Under the pieces are notes generated by a model. The model had not been told where the DNA came from and did not search any database. It was given only the letters and a program-made list of their open reading frames with translations. This document shows positions 28,639 to 37,800 of a stretch of 64,000 bases of DNA, piece by piece. This stretch comes from Chitinophaga agri. GTDB lineage: Bacteria; Bacteroidota; Bacteroidia; Chitinophagales; Chitinophagaceae. The stretch is taken from assembly GCF_010093065.1 (NCBI RefSeq), contig NZ_CP048113.1:558001-622000 (forward strand), written 5' to 3'. Every line of letters begins with the position of its first letter. Position 1 is the first letter of the stretch. A program made the position numbers and the translations under genes.

Positions 28639-30954
28639 ATGCTCAAATTTACATGGACATCTGTCCTGTCGCTGTTCGCTGCGCTTACCGCATTTGCGCA
28701 GACGAACATTGCTCCGCAGGCAACGGCAAGTACGTCTTATGTTTCCTCCTGGGAAACGATCACAGCCCTCAATGACAACTATACGCCCGCCAATTCAAAC
28801 GACAAGAGTCATGGTGCGTATGGTAACTGGAACAACCCTAATTCCCTGCAATGGGTACAGTATGACTGGTCACAGGCATTTTCCGTCACTTCTGTACAGG
28901 TCTACTGGTTTGATGATGCAGGTGGTGTGCTGACGCCTACCACCGCTTACCTGCAATCCTGGAATGGTTCCGCATGGGTGAATCTGGGTAATGTTCCCCT
29001 GGTGAAGAATGCGTTCAACACACTCAGCTTTACAGCAGTATCTACATCAAGACTGCGTGTTACGATGCGGAATACAACACAATCCACCGGTATGCTGGAA
29101 TGGCGGGTGACCGGTACGCCTGTATCTACCGGTGGCAACGGTAATGCATATACATGGCCGGCCTATTCGCCAACGATCAGTTATGATTTCAGAAGTGAAT
29201 ATCCGAGTTTGCCCATGCCGACCCAGGTACTGAATGATTGTCCGCAGGTAGTTGGAACACAGTCGTCCGACTGGTGGACATTCCGCTGGGGACCTAAGAA
29301 AAAATCCGTCGTTACCTCCGCAGCGATCACGCCTATGCTGGCCCGTCTGAATCAGGACTTCAGATACTTCCGTGATACGATGGGATGGCCTCCTGATCTG
29401 CGTGTAAGAAACGGTTACAAAAGCGCCGTGTACCTGTATGGTTCTGGTCTGTGTACCGATAATGCAGATAGCACCGCATTAGGTGGCTGGCAGAGTGCTG
29501 TGTATTATAACGGACAAAACTGGCCGATCATCCTGGCTTCTTATTATCCCGTGTATGCATTCGATCCTAAGTATACCGGCAGTGATGCAGCTTATCAGCA
29601 GAGCGCTATGACACACGAAGGTATTCATGCTATGCTGGCCGATCTGCCAGGTGTGAAGAACGCCGCATGGTTCCATGAAGGAGGCAATGTATGGTTTCAG
29701 CAAACAGCAGATGCCCGTCGTTCCAATAATTATAGTTCGATGGGTTTCCTGAACGGAACGGACTTCATCGCACCGTTCATGCCAATAGAATGTTATTCCG
29801 GCTGGTTACAGGACGGTAGCTTCGGGGGGCCGGCAGCAGAAGGGGTAAATATGTTCAATGGCAGTCAGCAGATCTGTACCTGGAAAACTTACCTGGGAGG
29901 TCATCAGTACAGCTCTTCTTTCCCGACATTCATTGGTAATACCCTGGGTGATAATGCAGTACCCTGGATATGGAGATATGCGCCTACCCGTGTACTGGAA
30001 GGTATTGCCAGTGGTATCGGAGAGGCACAGACACGCCGCCTGATCACTGAGTACAGGTCTAAACAGGCGCTGGTTGATTTTGGTAAATGGAAAGGTGCCT
30101 GCGTGGCATTACTGAATAGTGTGTTCGGTAATTCGATCGGGGCTGAATGGCAGCCTTCCTGGCTGAATCCTGCTCCATGGATCGCTACGCCTTATGTGAA
30201 GACAACCAACAGTAATGGTACACTGACACCCGATACGACGACATTACCAGGATGGTCTGGTGCAAACCAGATCCCGCTGACAGTGAACGGTTCGACTGTT
30301 ACTGTGAACTTCCAGCCTATTGGTGCTAATATGACCTGTCAGCTGGTATACTGGACCACAAACGGTACGCCTGTATACAGCCAGTATGTATCCTCCGGTA
30401 ACTGTACATTGACACTGCCATCACCGGCAGCAAATAATATCGTTATTGCCGTTATCACCAATACGAATTATCTGTATCAGGGAGAGAATACCCGGAAAAC
30501 TAAATATGATTACAGGTTACAGCTGGTAGCCGGTATCGCTGGTGCTGCGAATGTGAATACAAAATGGTACGAAGCAGCGTTGCTGTCTTCCGCCAGAACG
30601 AGTGATGCGGGACTTGCCGCCTCACAGCCAGGTATAGACTGGTCTGAATACTGTAGCCATCCGTTTACCGGTCATCCAAGACCAGAGGAATATAAACCGG
30701 TCACATCACAGCCACAGTTCCAGTTATTCCCTAACCCAGCCGTGTCGCAGGAAAATGTGCAGGTCCGCTTCAAGAATCCCAAAGCAGAAAAGAGCGTCGT
30801 GACGATCTATACGCTGTCCGGCAAGGTGGTACTGCAGCGGGTTACAGCGGCTGCGCAACTGACACTGGAGAGTAAGACACTGCATCCCGGTATTTACCTG
30901 GTGAAGATCGACAACTCAATATTGAATGCCACACAGAAACTGGTAGTGAATTGA
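28639..30954 (+). CDS. T9SS-exported protein with discoidin-like domain and HExxH metalloprotease-like domain
   Basis: About 771 residues when started at the ATG 28639, which gives a normal signal peptide (cut after A-F-A-Q). An upstream ATG at 28597 adds 14 unlikely residues. Residues about 22-165 form an F5/8-type-C (discoidin-like) sugar-binding domain. A central domain has H-E-G-I-H at 326-330, followed about 18 residues later by W-F-H-E-G-G-N, which fits a gluzincin zinc site (HExxH plus downstream Glu). A beta-sandwich lies near 510-620. The last 75 residues are a type IX secretion sorting domain (F-P-N-P-A...Y-L-V-K-I, ending K-L-V-V-N). It is probably a cell-surface or secreted peptidase acting on a glycoprotein. 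The zinc-protease reading is inference. Confidence 0.8.
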   Translation: MLKFTWTSVLSLFAALTAFAQTNIAPQATASTSYVSSWETITALNDNYTPANSNDKSHGAYGNWNNPNSLQWVQYDWSQAFSVTSVQVYWFDDAGGVLTPTTAYLQSWNGSAWVNLGNVPLVKNAFNTLSFTAVSTSRLRVTMRNTTQSTGMLEWRVTGTPVSTGGNGNAYTWPAYSPTISYDFRSEYPSLPMPTQVLNDCPQVVGTQSSDWWTFRWGPKKKSVVTSAAITPMLARLNQDFRYFRDTMGWPPDLRVRNGYKSAVYLYGSGLCTDNADSTALGGWQSAVYYNGQNWPIILASYYPVYAFDPKYTGSDAAYQQSAMTHEGIHAMLADLPGVKNAAWFHEGGNVWFQQTADARRSNNYSSMGFLNGTDFIAPFMPIECYSGWLQDGSFGGPAAEGVNMFNGSQQICTWKTYLGGHQYSSSFPTFIGNTLGDNAVPWIWRYAPTRVLEGIASGIGEAQTRRLITEYRSKQALVDFGKWKGACVALLNSVFGNSIGAEWQPSWLNPAPWIATPYVKTTNSNGTLTPDTTTLPGWSGANQIPLTVNGSTVTVNFQPIGANMTCQLVYWTTNGTPVYSQYVSSGNCTLTLPSPAANNIVIAVITNTNYLYQGENTRKTKYDYRLQLVAGIAGAANVNTKWYEAALLSSARTSDAGLAASQPGIDWSEYCSHPFTGHPRPEEYKPVTSQPQFQLFPNPAVSQENVQVRFKNPKAEKSVVTIYTLSGKVVLQRVTAAAQLTLESKTLHPGIYLVKIDNSILNATQKLVVN

Positions 30955-30980
30955 TCTTACAGTTATTGTGGTTTCATAGA

Positions 30981-31025
30981 AGAGGGCGGTAGTGAAGAGC
31001 AGGATCTTCATTACCGCCCTCTTTA
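30981..31025 (+). terminator. Terminator after the T9SS protein gene
   Basis: An 18-bp stem with one G-T pair (30981-30998 against 31005-31022) and a six-base loop, followed by T-T-T-A-T. It begins 26 bases after the stop. Confidence 0.85.
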
Positions 31026-31225
31026 TCATGATGAAAAGTGCATGTTCAGCCCGGGACAATATACTAGCCGGAAGTTTTTTGTTGTAGGAATTTTATCTAT
31101 TTTAATGATCTCAAATAACCACAAGCAGCTAAACCCATAGTTCAACATTAACCCATAGAGAAAAATACTATCAAGGCCTACACCCTTACAGGTAGTGAGG
31201 TTCATCCAACACAAAATCAAACATC

Positions 31226-31711
31226 ATGATGCTACGTAATCAATCGGGCGAGCCTGTTCAACTGGTATTATTGCACTTTGCAGGTGGGAGTGCCTATTCT
31301 TTCCGCCAACTGGAGCCATATCTGAAAGGTTTTGAACTGGTCACTCCGGAGTTACCGGGAAGAGGCCGCAGGATAGGGGAACCCCTCATCTGTGACTTTG
31401 AAGCGGCAGCAGCTGATATTTGTCAGCAGATCCTGCAAAGCTGGCGTACCCCTGCCTATCTCATCTATGGCCATAGCATGGGTGCGATCCTTGCGCTGCG
31501 GGTAACGCAGTTGCTGGAGGGAATGGGGAAACCACCGTTGTATCTGATCGTAAGTGGCACTGCGGGTCCTGGTACGCAGGCGTCCGGGAAGCGTTATTTA
31601 CTGGGGAAGGAACAGTTTATTGAAGAGGTGTACAGACTGGGAGGATTGCCGGAGGAACTACGGGAATATCCTGAGATGATGGAGTTCTTTGAACCAATAC
31701 TCAGTATATAG
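31226..31711 (+). pseudogene. Truncated type II thioesterase (NRPS/PKS editing type)
   Basis: A 161-residue frame with the N-terminal two thirds of a type II thioesterase: L-L-H-F-A-G-G-S-A-Y-S-F, P-E-L-P-G-R-G-R-R and the nucleophile motif Y-G-H-S-M-G-A with Ser at residue 84. Intact enzymes have about 230-250 residues and continue past F-F-E-P-I-L to the catalytic Asp and His. Here the frame stops immediately after that motif (L-S-I-stop), and the next gene's end is only 36 bases away. The catalytic triad is thus incomplete and the gene is probably a remnant. No NRPS or PKS gene is in the window. A functional short form cannot be fully excluded. Confidence 0.75.
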
Positions 31712-31715
31712 GAGC

Positions 31716-31746
31716 ACAGCCATTAACGCTTTGCATTGATGGCTGT
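31716..31746. terminator. Hairpin between convergent genes
   Basis: An 8-bp inverted repeat (A-C-A-G-C-C-A-T against A-T-G-G-C-T-G-T) with a 15-base loop and a T-rich tail (T-T-T-A-T-T-T) on the plus side. It sits between the truncated thioesterase and the end of the minus-strand gene, so it may serve both. Confidence 0.55.
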
Positions 31747-33501
31747 TTATTTAAAACTTATCAGTCTTCGTCTGATCAGTAATTCTACCCGTACAGGAGT
31801 CTTCGGATTCCATCCATTGCCGGGATTGATATTCAACGGCAGAATGGTTTTAACCCCTGCCTGCCATTTGCCCAGGATATAATATAGTTCTATGACACCA
31901 TTCAGTCGTGTAGTGGCCAGCTCCTCCAGTTCCCGTTTGTCCGCAGCCCGCAGTTTTGCCGGCCCATATACCCACATAGAGTCGCTGATGGTTTGTTTTA
32001 TCAATGCCTGATTGAAAACGGACAGTTGCAGGCCGCCGCTTACGGCAAAATGTTCCGTCAGGAAATGCTGATACTGGAAGGCAGCCCCGTAACCAAACCG
32101 TTTCTGTACTGACCAGGCAGTGTCTAACATTGGAGAACCAGTGCCAATGTTCGTGTAGTGACGTAAGGAATCGTTTGTCGCAGTAGCGGTCAGTGGCATC
32201 AGATCGAGCGACAAAGCACTTTTATATAGTTTCCGCTCTATGCGTATGATCGGTATCAGGGAACGGACATACTGGTCATTGCCGTTGGGGGCTGATAAGT
32301 AGTAACTGCCAGTCCGTATCGGAGCAGCAATATTTAGCTGCGCATAAATACGATAGGACCCTGGCTGCTCCCTGGTTTTTTTGATCGCATTCTTTGCCCT
32401 GAAGCTGCTGCCCGCCCGATCGTTGTGGAGCAACCTATTGCTGCCACGCTGGTCAGTTAGCGGTATCGGCTCAAGTACCCATGTAAGATCAGCCACGCCG
32501 CGTGCTGCCGGCAAGGCACCCTGTACGGGCAGTTGCGGCGCGATTGCTGGTTGACCGGCCCCTGATAGAACAGGCGTGTTTTGGGGTATTCCTGACGGCC
32601 GGGCAATATCTTCCGGAGCATCGGCGGAAAGTGGTGCTACCTGCGAAGGGTCGGTTGATGCCTGTTGTCCGGCATCCGGGAGAGCGGGAGCAATCCCCAT
32701 AATGGCAGCGTATCCTTTTGATCCTTTTGATCTGCCAGCCTGCTGTCGTGTATCTTTTGACCGGTCAGCCGCTGAGGGCTGACGGGTTGTACCTTTATCA
32801 GTATTGGCAGTAACAGCCGGATTGCTTGCTGTTTTATTGGCAGCGCTGCCAGCGGTTATTTTTGTATGTTCTTTTGCATCTCCGGCAACCGCTTTATTGG
32901 CAGATCCTGCTGGACGCAACAGGGTGGCAGGAGTCCCTTTCGCCGTACCGGAATTATTTTCGGGTCCATTGGTTTCCCGGGGACTAACAGATGCCGGATG
33001 AGGCGGCGTAATGGATCCATGGGTAGATGCCACAACCGGCTTGTTCGCATTGGTATAAGAATGATCAGACGCTGTTTTGTCTGTTGGTTGTTCCTGGATG
33101 TTGAGATCAGCATTCACCTGATGACTGCTGTTTTCTTCCAGGACAGCGCCAATGGCCGTAAGGGAGCTGTCCACATGAGCGGAAATGCTGTCGGTAGCGG
33201 GACTGGTCACCGGTTTTACAATGGCGGGCGGAGTATTTGTCGTCCGTCCGTACTGCTGGAAGGTCCAGAAAGCAGTAGCGCCGATAGTTGCCGCAGTACC
33301 GGAAATGAGCGCGCCTTTCAGCAATGTTTTGATCACCGACGAAGCGCCTGGCTTAGGCTTAGCAGGAGTGGACGGCGCCTGCACAGGCATTGCCTTATCC
33401 AGCATTTGCTGCATAGCCATCCATCCCTTGTCCGCAGGCGGAACAGGGATGCCGCTTTCTTCGTTATTGAAAAACTTGTCGCTCAAATTTTGCTCAGACA
33501 C
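31747..33501 (-). CDS. Anti-sigma-like / outer-membrane-barrel-like fusion protein
   Basis: About 584 residues from a GTG at 33501, which has A-G-G-A-A eight bases upstream and follows the sigma-factor stop by eight bases. A longer frame from GTG 33573 overlaps the sigma gene by 64 bases and is less likely. Numbering from 33501: the N-terminus (about 1-60) has the L-S-D-K-F-F-N-N...P-A-D-K-G-W-M-A-M-Q pattern of Bacteroidota anti-sigma domains, then one membrane span near 65-85 (G-A-L-I-S-G-T-A-A-T-I-G-A-T). A low-complexity Thr/Ala/Pro/Gly spacer follows to about 340. The last 190 residues alternate polar and hydrophobic with aromatic girdles, like outer-membrane barrel strands. The protein may span the whole envelope and control the sigma factor encoded upstream. 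Confidence 0.7.
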   Translation of the reverse strand: MSEQNLSDKFFNNEESGIPVPPADKGWMAMQQMLDKAMPVQAPSTPAKPKPGASSVIKTLLKGALISGTAATIGATAFWTFQQYGRTTNTPPAIVKPVTSPATDSISAHVDSSLTAIGAVLEENSSHQVNADLNIQEQPTDKTASDHSYTNANKPVVASTHGSITPPHPASVSPRETNGPENNSGTAKGTPATLLRPAGSANKAVAGDAKEHTKITAGSAANKTASNPAVTANTDKGTTRQPSAADRSKDTRQQAGRSKGSKGYAAIMGIAPALPDAGQQASTDPSQVAPLSADAPEDIARPSGIPQNTPVLSGAGQPAIAPQLPVQGALPAARGVADLTWVLEPIPLTDQRGSNRLLHNDRAGSSFRAKNAIKKTREQPGSYRIYAQLNIAAPIRTGSYYLSAPNGNDQYVRSLIPIIRIERKLYKSALSLDLMPLTATATNDSLRHYTNIGTGSPMLDTAWSVQKRFGYGAAFQYQHFLTEHFAVSGGLQLSVFNQALIKQTISDSMWVYGPAKLRAADKRELEELATTRLNGVIELYYILGKWQAGVKTILPLNINPGNGWNPKTPVRVELLIRRRLISFK

Positions 33502-33509
33502 TTTTATTC

Positions 33510-34055
33510 CTAATTTTTGTAATGCTGTAATAAAACTGGTTTCATCCGCTTTCTGACCTCGCTCAAGTGCCACTTGATAGTACCTGCACTTATGTCCAGC
33601 TGCTCTCCGATCTGCGGTATCGAGAATCCTTCCAGATAAAACAGGATACAGATCGCCCTTGTCGCAGGGGGAAGTACATCCAGTAGCTTATAGATATCCG
33701 CTGATTCCAAAGCTTTTAGTGGATTGTCATTGTCCGGAATGATCATGTCATCTACCTCCATATATCCCGGCTGACTGACATTTCTGAGTTTGTCCAGTGC
33801 CGTGTTACGTACGATTGTGTATACCCAGTTAAAAAATTCTCCTTTTTCGTCACTGTATTTTTCAATGTTCTTAAAAACCTTCAGCATCCCGTCATTTAAT
33901 GCCTCTAACGCATCTTCCTGCAGCGGAAAGAACTTCCTGCATAATAAGAATAGCGCAGGATAAAACTTACGGTAAAGTTTCTCCTGGCCCAGGCGGTCGT
34001 TAGCAGCACACAATTTTATCAGTTCCTTAATATCTTCCAACTGAAGGACGCTCAA
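33510..34055 (-). CDS. ECF-type RNA polymerase sigma factor
   Basis: A 181-residue sigma-70 family protein. Region 2 holds Q-E-K-L-Y-R-K-F-Y-P-A-L-F-L-L and V-F-K-N-I-E-K-Y...F-F-N-W-V-Y-T-I-V-R-N. Region 4 holds L-P-P-A-T-R-A-I-C-I-L-F-Y-L-E-G-F-S-I and I-G-E-Q-L-D-I-S-A-G-T-I-K-W-H-L. It differs clearly from the SusCD-linked sigma factor at 27710 and belongs to the type paired with anti-sigma proteins that carry a C-terminal barrel. The gene for such a protein follows directly (8 bases). Targets are unknown. Confidence 0.93.
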   Translation of the reverse strand: MSVLQLEDIKELIKLCAANDRLGQEKLYRKFYPALFLLCRKFFPLQEDALEALNDGMLKVFKNIEKYSDEKGEFFNWVYTIVRNTALDKLRNVSQPGYMEVDDMIIPDNDNPLKALESADIYKLLDVLPPATRAICILFYLEGFSIPQIGEQLDISAGTIKWHLSEVRKRMKPVLLQHYKN

Positions 34056-34236
34056 ATAGGTTTTATCAAAATGATTTCATTTCCGCACGTTGTGCGAGTT
34101 ACCTGGACCACCATCAGGTGATCCAGGTGTGAGACAAACTGGCTACAGTATCTTTGCAACGGTATAAGTGAATACTGGAACGATCATTTGTATGATTTCT
34201 GACAGACACAAATGAATTTTGTGCTGCAAGATTACT

Positions 34237-34749
34237 TTATTTCAGGGAAATACCACTCGCCTTCAGCCTGTTAACAGGTGAATGACGGTCCGCTACGGTT
34301 CTGTATACACTATCCACCGGTGGTTGACCGGGACGGGTAGTGTCGGGATAGTGTGGCGGATTGTGCGGACGTGTGGTATCCGGGTGATGGGGTGGATTGT
34401 GTGGATGAGTCGGACGCGTCGTGTCCGGATGGTGCGGATGATGCGGCGGATGGTTAGGTGTATCCGGGTGTTGTGGCGGATACGGTGGATACGGCGGGAA
34501 AGTGGTATCCGGGTAATGCGGCGGATTCACCGTGGTATCCGGAGGAAATGGTACCGTATCATGCGGGATCGTATCATGCGGAATGCTGTCATGAGGGATG
34601 GTATCATGCGGGATGCTGTCGTGTGGGATAGAATCCTGTGCCGCTAAAACATTCCTGCCCTGCAATTTGAGAGCTTCTTCTTTGGTACACGCGGTATGCA
34701 CCAGTGCAATTCCACCGATGAACAGTACGTAGACGCCGAGTTTTTTCAT
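34237..34749 (-). CDS. Secreted His/Pro-rich repeat protein
   Basis: A 170-residue protein with a signal peptide and possible lipobox (V-H-T-A-C, Cys at about 21). The Leu normally at -3 is His, so lipidation is uncertain. The mature part has two repeat zones: five or six units of [ST]-I-P-H-D, and then longer units of the form N-P-P-H-H-P-D-T-T-R-P. His and Asp recur regularly, which could bind metal ions or act as an extended spacer. The C-terminus is ordinary (V-N-R-L-K-A-S-G-I-S-L-K). It is a single gene just upstream of the sigma gene in the same direction (181 bases between). The function is unknown. Confidence 0.65.
   Translation of the reverse strand: MKKLGVYVLFIGGIALVHTACTKEEALKLQGRNVLAAQDSIPHDSIPHDTIPHDSIPHDTIPHDTVPFPPDTTVNPPHYPDTTFPPYPPYPPQHPDTPNHPPHHPHHPDTTRPTHPHNPPHHPDTTRPHNPPHYPDTTRPGQPPVDSVYRTVADRHSPVNRLKASGISLK
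34556..34636 (-). repeat. 15-bp tandem repeat encoding [ST]IPHD
   Basis: Five near-identical 15-base units from 34556 to 34630, plus a partial sixth, within the His/Pro-rich gene. Units differ mostly in third codon positions or in Ser/Thr choice, so the array is kept at protein level and can gain or lose units in frame. Confidence 0.8.
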
Positions 34750-34797
34750 GGTTTTCGTTTTATCTACTAGAGTAAACGGTATTCAATTAGTGAAAGG

Positions 34798-34830
34798 TTG
34801 GGTCGTCCGGAAATTTTTTTTCTATCTTTG
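34798..34830 (+). promoter_or_regulatory. Probable Bacteroidota promoter for the AsmA-like gene
   Basis: T-A-T-C-T-T-T-G at 34823-34830 matches the Bacteroidota -7 consensus TAnnTTTG exactly. T-T-G at 34798-34800 sits at about the -33 position. The likely start of transcription is a few bases downstream, about 55 bases before the AsmA-like start codon. Confidence 0.5.
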
Positions 34831-34892
34831 CGCCCGCAAGTGCAGTGAACTAAATAAATACTGCTATCCTATACCTTATGCTTAATGGAAGA

Positions 34893-37800
34893 ATGAAGAG
34901 AATCGCGTGGAAATCACTGAAAATCACTTCAGTGTCCCTCCTCGGAATACTGGTGTTGCTTTTTTTATTACCATTATTATTTCCCGGTGCGGTCTCAAAG
35001 AAAATAAAGACCTGGGCCAATAATAGTATTACTACAGAACTTGATTTTTCCCGTGCAAGGCTGTCTTTCTTTAAACATTTCCCTTCACTGACACTGACGT
35101 TATATGATGTTAGCCTCAAAGGGTCGGCTCCTTTCGAGCAGGATACCCTGGTAACGGCCGCCGAAGTATCGCTCGGAGTAGATCTGGGCAGTGTGTTCTC
35201 CAAGACATTGAAAATCGATGAGATATATCTCACAGCGGGCAACATTCACGTATTGGCGGATGCAGATGGCCGCCCAAATTACAATATTTATCAATCGGCT
35301 GCCCCGACTAAGGAGACGACTGACAGTAGCGGAGCTTCCATTAAGATAGACCGTATACAGCTGGACCATTGTGGTATTGTTTATCATGACAAGTCACTGG
35401 GATTGTACGTGCGTGCCCGTGATGTCAACTACGTGGGTAAAGGTGACCTGGAGTCGGCAAAATTTGACCTGTACTCAAAAATTAATATCACTTCCCTGGA
35501 CCTGACCTATGGGGAGGTTCCATATATACAGTCTAAAAAGCTCCACGGTGACCTGGTCACCAGGATCAATACCAAATCCCTCAATTTCACTTTTGAGCGG
35601 AATGATCTGAAAATTAATCAGTTACCTGTAAGGCTACATGGCGCATTCAGCTTTCTGCGTAATGGATACGACATGGACTTCACACTGAGTTCCGGTGCGT
35701 CTACGCTGGAAGCGTTATTCAGCGCGCTGCCGGCAGACTATATCTCCTGGATGGAACATACGGACGTGAAAGGGGCGGCTGAGCTAAATGCATCGCTCAC
35801 AGGTAAGTACATTGCCAGAACCAACAAGATGCCTGACTTTACCTTCAATATAAAGGTGAGGGATGGCGAGATAGCACATTCCGGCGCTTCCAGTAAGGTT
35901 AAAGACCTGCGTCTGGACTTTCAGACCAGGTTACCCCAGATGAATACAGAGAAATTCTACGTGAGTCTTGATTCTCTGTTCTTTACACTGGATAAAGGCT
36001 ATTTCCGTTCATCCATTAATATGACGGGATTATATCGTCCCGAGATACATGCCCGTATGGATGCAGACATTGATATGCAGCAATGGGGTGAGGCGATGGG
36101 ATGGGACAGGTTCGACCTGAAAGGTCACTTTCTGTCTCACCTGAAGGCAGATGGACGCTATATACAATACGCAGTCAATAATGGTCCGGGACATGAGGCA
36201 GATAGGGTGATCAGCAGCATACCTTCATTCGAGTTTGTATCTACCCTCAGTAACGGGTATATTAAATTTGATGGTGTACGTGAGCCGGTGCATAGCATTG
36301 CTTTTGATATGCAGGCTTCCTGTCCGGATAACAATTATGCCAATGTCCGTGTCAATGTCAGCAAGCTGAATGCAGAAGTGCTGAACAACTATATTAAAGG
36401 TTACCTGCAACTCAGCAACGGGCAGGAGCCACATGTGGATGCCAGTCTGAAAGCGGTCTTACACATGACCGATGTAGAGAAATTTTATCCGCTGGACGGT
36501 ATTGATCTGGGCGGCGATCTGAATATCAATATCTTAAGTAAGGGTACTTATAAACCTGCTGCAAGCCTGTTCCCGGTTACAACGGCGATGCTAAGCATGC
36601 ATAATGGTAGTCTGCAGACCAAATACTATAAACATCCGATTGAAAAGATCAATGTGAATGCAGTATTGACGGATGCAGCAGGTAGCTTGCAGGCGCTGAA
36701 GGTAGACATTAAGCCTGTCTCTTTCCAGTTTGAAGGACAGCCCTTTACATTGAAAGCAGCGCTGGAGAACTTTGACAACCTGTGTTATAATATCCTGGCC
36801 AGTGGTGTGATTGACCTGGGGCGTATTTATAAGGTGCTGGGTAAAGAGGGGTATGATGTGCAGGGGCTGATCAAAACAGAACTTTCGCTGCAGGGCACAC
36901 AGGCGGATGCCATGAGCGGACAATATGCAAATCTCAATAACAGGGGATCGTTGACAGTAAGAGATGTAACTGTTACGGCGCCACATTTCCCACTGCCATT
37001 TCATATAGAGAACGGCGTTTTTCGTTTTGAAGAAGACAAGATGTGGTTTGATCAGTTTGACCTGCGCTATGGGAAGTCAGACATTCACCTGAATGGTCAT
37101 CTGTATAACCTGATCGGCTATGCTACGCAGAAGAGCCAGCCGTTACAGGGAGCTTTCACATTGAAAAGCAATTACCTGCTCGCAGATGAGTTAAAGTCCT
37201 ACGAAATGGAGGAATCTGACGGTACACCGGAACCACCTCACGTAGTGGTCATTCCGGGTAATCTGTCTCTCGCGCTGACAGCCCATGCCGAAAAAGTGCG
37301 CTTCAGTGGTATTGACATCAGTAAGTTCCATGGGCAGTTACAAGTGGCCAATGGTAGTCTGCAACTGATGAGAACCGGGTTCAGTATTATCGATGCACCG
37401 GTAACGATGGATGCACAGTATACACCACTGAGTGAACAGTCTGCCGCCTTTGATTACCGGATTAACGCCCGCCAGTTTGATATCAAGCGTGCCTATAACG
37501 AGATCAGGCTATTCCATGATATGGCTACTTCCGCCGCATCTGCCAGTGGAACTGTAGGTCTGGATTATCACGTTAGTGGCCGGCTGGATGGCAATATGCA
37601 TATTGTGTATTCATCACTGAAAGGAGAAGGTGTGTTGTCGTTAAAGAAGATCAAACTCAAGGGTTTCAGGATGTTGAATGCGGTGGGTAATACGACCGGC
37701 AGAAAAGATATTAAAGACCCTGGCTTGTCGGAGGTGGATATTCGTTCTTCAATCGCTAATAATATTATTACCATTGAAAGAACTAAGCTGCGCATTGCAG

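Noticed and set aside
31026..31220. A 64-residue frame on the minus strand
   Set aside because: Short, no recognisable domain, and located in the intergenic region before the thioesterase remnant with no ribosome-binding site. Not enough support.
33502..33573. Longer start for the anti-sigma-like fusion protein
   Set aside because: It would overlap the sigma factor gene by 64 bases. The GTG at 33501 has a good ribosome-binding site and follows the sigma stop directly.
34149..34156. A second T-A-T-C-T-T-T-G promoter-like element on the plus strand
   Set aside because: No plus-strand gene follows for more than 700 bases and there is no -33 partner, so it is probably chance.
34556..34636. Possible CRISPR-like array
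   Set aside because: The repeats are 15 bases with no spacers and stay in frame in a coding gene, so this is a protein repeat and not a CRISPR array.
34282..34647. A 121-residue Arg/Met/Trp-rich frame on the plus strand
   Set aside because: It is the complement of the His/Pro repeat gene; the repeats produce an artificial long frame.
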